Shown in pieces: positions 6,338 to 8,337 of a stretch of 8,337 nt of DNA; position 1 is the first letter of the stretch; each line of letters starts with the position of its first letter. Made by a program: the position numbers and the translations under genes. This DNA comes from Deltaproteobacteria bacterium (GTDB taxonomy: Bacteria > Desulfobacterota > GWC2-55-46): the NCBI GenBank assembly GCA_021825035.1, contig JAKAIQ010000086.1, positions 1-8,337 on the forward strand, in the 5' to 3' direction. Under the pieces are notes generated by a model that saw nothing but the letters and a program-made list of their open reading frames with translations, did no database searches and had not been told where the DNA came from.

Positions 6338-7141
6338 TCAGGCGTTTTCCACGAGTTGCCTGAATGACGGGTGAAAAGGACCGCAGACGAGATTTTCAAT
6401 GAGATCGTTTGAAGGATGCAGCCCCATCCTTACAATGGGTATGCCTGCCTTTTTGAACATCCCTGATATTTTCCTGCAGACGGAGACCATGTCGTCAAGC
6501 GCCCACGGCGCATAGCCGCCGTTCCTGTACATGTTCTCGAGCGGCGTGTTTTTCAGCACCAGTACCGGATAAACCCTTGCGAATTCAGGGGACAGGGTTA
6601 TTATCTTTTCCGCCGTCTCGAGTATCGTCTCCACGGTGTCTCCCGGAAGACCCGGCATGAACTGAAGCCCTACGCTTGCGAAGCGCTTTAGTTTTTCAAC
6701 CGCTTCTTCCGTGCATCGGGAGTCGTGCCCCCTGCCGGAGAGCCGGAGCACCTCATCGTCCATGGACTGAACCCCGAGCTCGACCGTCGTTACGCCGTGC
6801 CTTATCAGGCAGTCCACGACAGGGTCATCGACATAATCCGGCCTTGTGGAGATTCGCACTCCGTCCAGAAGCCGGGCCTTGAGATACCTGCCGGCTATTT
6901 CAAGATACCCCGACTGGACATCGAGCGGGAGCCCGGTGAAGCTCCCTCCGTAAAAGGCGACCTCTTTTCTGCCGACTCCTTTCCATGTCGCGAGATGGGA
7001 TTCTATTGTATGGGCCACCTCGTCAGCACCGGGGAGTCCTTTTTCGCCGGTGATGGAGGCCTGATTGCAGAAGACGCACCTCACCGGGCAACCGCCGAAT
7101 GGCATGAATACCGGTATTACGAGCTGTTTTTTTCGCGCCAT
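6338..7141 (-). CDS. Elp3/YhcC-like radical SAM protein, short C-terminus
   Basis: From ATG 7141 the product has 267 residues. The radical SAM cluster motif CPVRCVFC (C18, C22, C25) binds a [4Fe-4S] cluster. Further family motifs follow: AFYGGSFTG (about 62-70, SAM contact), RISTRPDYVD, TVELGVQSMDDEVL, GRGH, QFMPGLPGDT and GLHPSN. These place it in the Elp3-related radical SAM group often found beside rnc; its substrate is unknown. Relatives I recall are about 330-350 residues and continue well past the GPFHPSFRQLVE motif, whereas this one stops four residues after it. The C-terminal region is thus short or lost. A TTG at 7147 in the same frame has a better-spaced GGAG and is an alternative start. 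It lies 74 bases after rnc on the same strand and is probably cotranscribed. Confidence 0.85.
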   Translation of the reverse strand: MARKKQLVIPVFMPFGGCPVRCVFCNQASITGEKGLPGADEVAHTIESHLATWKGVGRKEVAFYGGSFTGLPLDVQSGYLEIAGRYLKARLLDGVRISTRPDYVDDPVVDCLIRHGVTTVELGVQSMDDEVLRLSGRGHDSRCTEEAVEKLKRFASVGLQFMPGLPGDTVETILETAEKIITLSPEFARVYPVLVLKNTPLENMYRNGGYAPWALDDMVSVCRKISGMFKKAGIPIVRMGLHPSNDLIENLVCGPFHPSFRQLVENA

Positions 7142-7215
7142 GTGCAATCCGGCTCCGGGCGGAAGCGAGGCTCCGCGCGCGTGTTTGGCCGGGGACGCAT
7201 GCTCCGTGGGCGGGT

Positions 7216-7965
7216 TCAGTCCCCGGAACGCGTCCCCGGCGATTCGGCGAGAATATCCTTGAGTTTCTTGAGAGCTTCTCCGGCCGCGTACTGCTCGGCG
7301 TCTTTTTTCTTGGTGGCCGAGCCCGAGCCGAACACCGTTCCGTTTATCGCCACCTCGACCTCGAATACCTTCCTGTGCGGCGGGCCGTCCTCGTTTACGA
7401 GCCTGTAGACAGGCGCCTCCTTGAAGACCTTCTGGGAAAGTTCCTGCAGCCTCGGTTTGAAGTCGAAGTGCCCTGGCTCGGAAAGCGTTTCGTCCAGAAG
7501 CGGCGAGAATAGAGATTCCACGTACGCGAAGGTCTTTTTGAAGCCGCGGTCGAGATATATGGCGGCCAGCAGGGCCTCGAAGACCCCGGCGAGGATGGTG
7601 GCGTTTTCCCTGCCGCCGGCGTTCCTTTCTCCCTTGCCCAGCAGAAGGAATTCGTTGAGCGAGAGCCCGCCGGCGAGGGCCGCGAGCGTCCTCTTGTTTA
7701 CGAGCTTTGCCCGCAAACGGGTCAGCTCCCCTTCATCGACGCCCGGGAACTTCTTGAAGAGCATGTGGCTTATGATGTTTGAAAGTACGGCGTCGCCGAG
7801 GAACTCGAGCCTTTCGTTCGACTCAAGGCCCTTCCCCTCTTTCTCGTTGAGGAATGACCTGTGGACGAAGACCTTTCGCAGCAGCTCTTTATCCTTCGGG
7901 GTAAAGGGCTGCCTCGCGTCGAACTCCTCCGGGACAGGGCGTGGTTCCTTTTTCTGGTTATTCAT
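7216..7965 (-). CDS. rnc: Ribonuclease III
   Basis: The product cleaves double-stranded RNA, processing ribosomal RNA precursors and structured mRNAs in the cytosol. The 249 residues comprise a short variable N-terminus, the endonuclease domain (about 20-160) with the signature NERLEFLGDAVL at 50-61 (E51, E54, D58), and a C-terminal double-stranded RNA-binding domain (about 168-237) ending in ATKKKDAEQYAAGEAL. The second metal-binding segment reads ILAGVFEALLAAIYLD. E130 (equivalent to E. coli E117) is kept, but the residue three before it, normally Asp (E. coli D114), is Gly127. The codon at this site reads GGG with no frame disturbance. The ATG at 7965 has AGGA 8 bases upstream. The gene lies 32 bases after the LysM gene, so it is probably in one operon; era does not follow. 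Confidence 0.96.
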   Translation of the reverse strand: MNNQKKEPRPVPEEFDARQPFTPKDKELLRKVFVHRSFLNEKEGKGLESNERLEFLGDAVLSNIISHMLFKKFPGVDEGELTRLRAKLVNKRTLAALAGGLSLNEFLLLGKGERNAGGRENATILAGVFEALLAAIYLDRGFKKTFAYVESLFSPLLDETLSEPGHFDFKPRLQELSQKVFKEAPVYRLVNEDGPPHRKVFEVEVAINGTVFGSGSATKKKDAEQYAAGEALKKLKDILAESPGTRSGD

Positions 7966-7997
7966 CGATGCGTTCCTGAACGTCAGGGGAACACGGC

Positions 7998-8336
7998 TCA
8001 GTTGGACGGCCCCTTCTGCTCCTTCGACCCTCCGCCCGGCTCATAGAAGCGCGTCCGCGTAAGGGCTTCCTCGACTTCTTTTCCGGGTATGTTTCTGCGG
8101 ATAAGGAGAATCATGTCGGGCCGGATGGCGTCCGGGCCCTTGAGATTAAGCCTTAGCGCGTTATCCATGAAGATAACCGGCCACAGCCTTCCGTTATCAT
8201 ATACGTCCTTCCTGCCCGCTATTTTCCACAGGTTGTCTCCGGCCCTGACCACGTAGACGTCGTAGGTCTTTTTCCCGGCGCCGCCAAGGCGCTTATCGTA
8301 AGCCGCCATGAATTCGTCGGAGGATATCTCCGGCGT
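7998..8336 (-). CDS. LysM-domain protein, 5' end off the window
   Basis: The frame stays open to the right edge, giving 112 C-terminal residues. An ATG at 8309 is probably internal, since the reading continues upstream without a stop (TPEISSDEF precedes it). A LysM-type module spans the YVVRAGDNLWKIA motif to IRPDMILLI, with the usual W, N and P positions; such domains bind peptidoglycan or related glycans. The tail (FYEPGGGSKEQKGPSN) is polar and probably disordered. The missing N-terminal part may hold a signal peptide or further domains, so localisation in the cell envelope is inferred from the domain only. The stop lies 32 bases before the rnc start, so this is likely the gene upstream of rnc in the same operon. 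Confidence 0.8.
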   Translation of the reverse strand, partial: TPEISSDEFMAAYDKRLGGAGKKTYDVYVVRAGDNLWKIAGRKDVYDNGRLWPVIFMDNALRLNLKGPDAIRPDMILLIRRNIPGKEVEEALTRTRFYEPGGGSKEQKGPSN

Positions 8337-8337
8337 T

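Noticed and set aside
6725..7408. A 227-codon plus-strand frame opposite the radical SAM gene and rnc
   Set aside because: It crosses the boundary between two well-supported genes on the other strand and has no domain features.
7421..8062. A 213-codon plus-strand frame opposite rnc and the LysM gene
   Set aside because: Serine-rich complement translation without motifs; the minus-strand genes explain the region.

Overview
This is a GC-rich bacterial window with ordinary chromosomal gene content. Nine protein genes are visible, two of them cut by the window edges. The organism is best guessed as a deltaproteobacterium-like (Desulfobacterota/Nitrospirota-type) Gram-negative. This rests on frequent AUA isoleucine codons, the HD-GYP and PAS-kinase pairing, AMMECR1 and SAM-hydrolase family genes, and a cytosolic quinolinate synthase. 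It is an inference from gene content, not a taxonomic proof. No transposase, integrase, CRISPR array, tRNA or rRNA was seen.

Left part (1-3172): an AMMECR1-domain gene runs leftward off the edge. It is divergent from nadA (NAD biosynthesis), with a roughly 210-base control region between them. nadA is followed by a plausible intrinsic terminator. Next comes a small protein with two tandem four-cysteine DUF1540 modules. It has a perfect-consensus sigma70-type promoter and a perfect 10-bp inverted repeat lying between the -10 box and the ribosome binding site. Then comes a SAM hydrolase (DUF62 / SAM hydroxide adenosyltransferase family) gene with a strong promoter but an unusually short leader.

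Middle part (3173-5821): a stretch of about 320 bases with no recognisable gene leads into a two-gene signalling unit. The first gene is a response regulator with a coiled coil and an HD-GYP (cyclic-di-GMP phosphodiesterase) output, probably starting at a TTG codon behind a strong Shine-Dalgarno. The second is a soluble PAS-HisKA-HATPase histidine kinase. They probably form a cognate pair that couples an intracellular signal to cyclic-di-GMP turnover.

Right part (5858-8337), all leftward: a LysM-domain protein (cut by the right edge), rnc (RNase III) and a short Elp3/YhcC-like radical SAM gene form a probable operon. Downstream of it lies a separately promoted small exported protein of a conserved but uncharacterised kind, convergent with the kinase gene.

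I did not find a clearly new multi-gene system. The points most worth a second look are the operator-like repeat and duplicated cysteine modules of the DUF1540 gene, the glycine at a normally acidic metal-site position of RNase III, the short C-terminus of the radical SAM protein, and the near-leaderless SAM hydrolase transcript.
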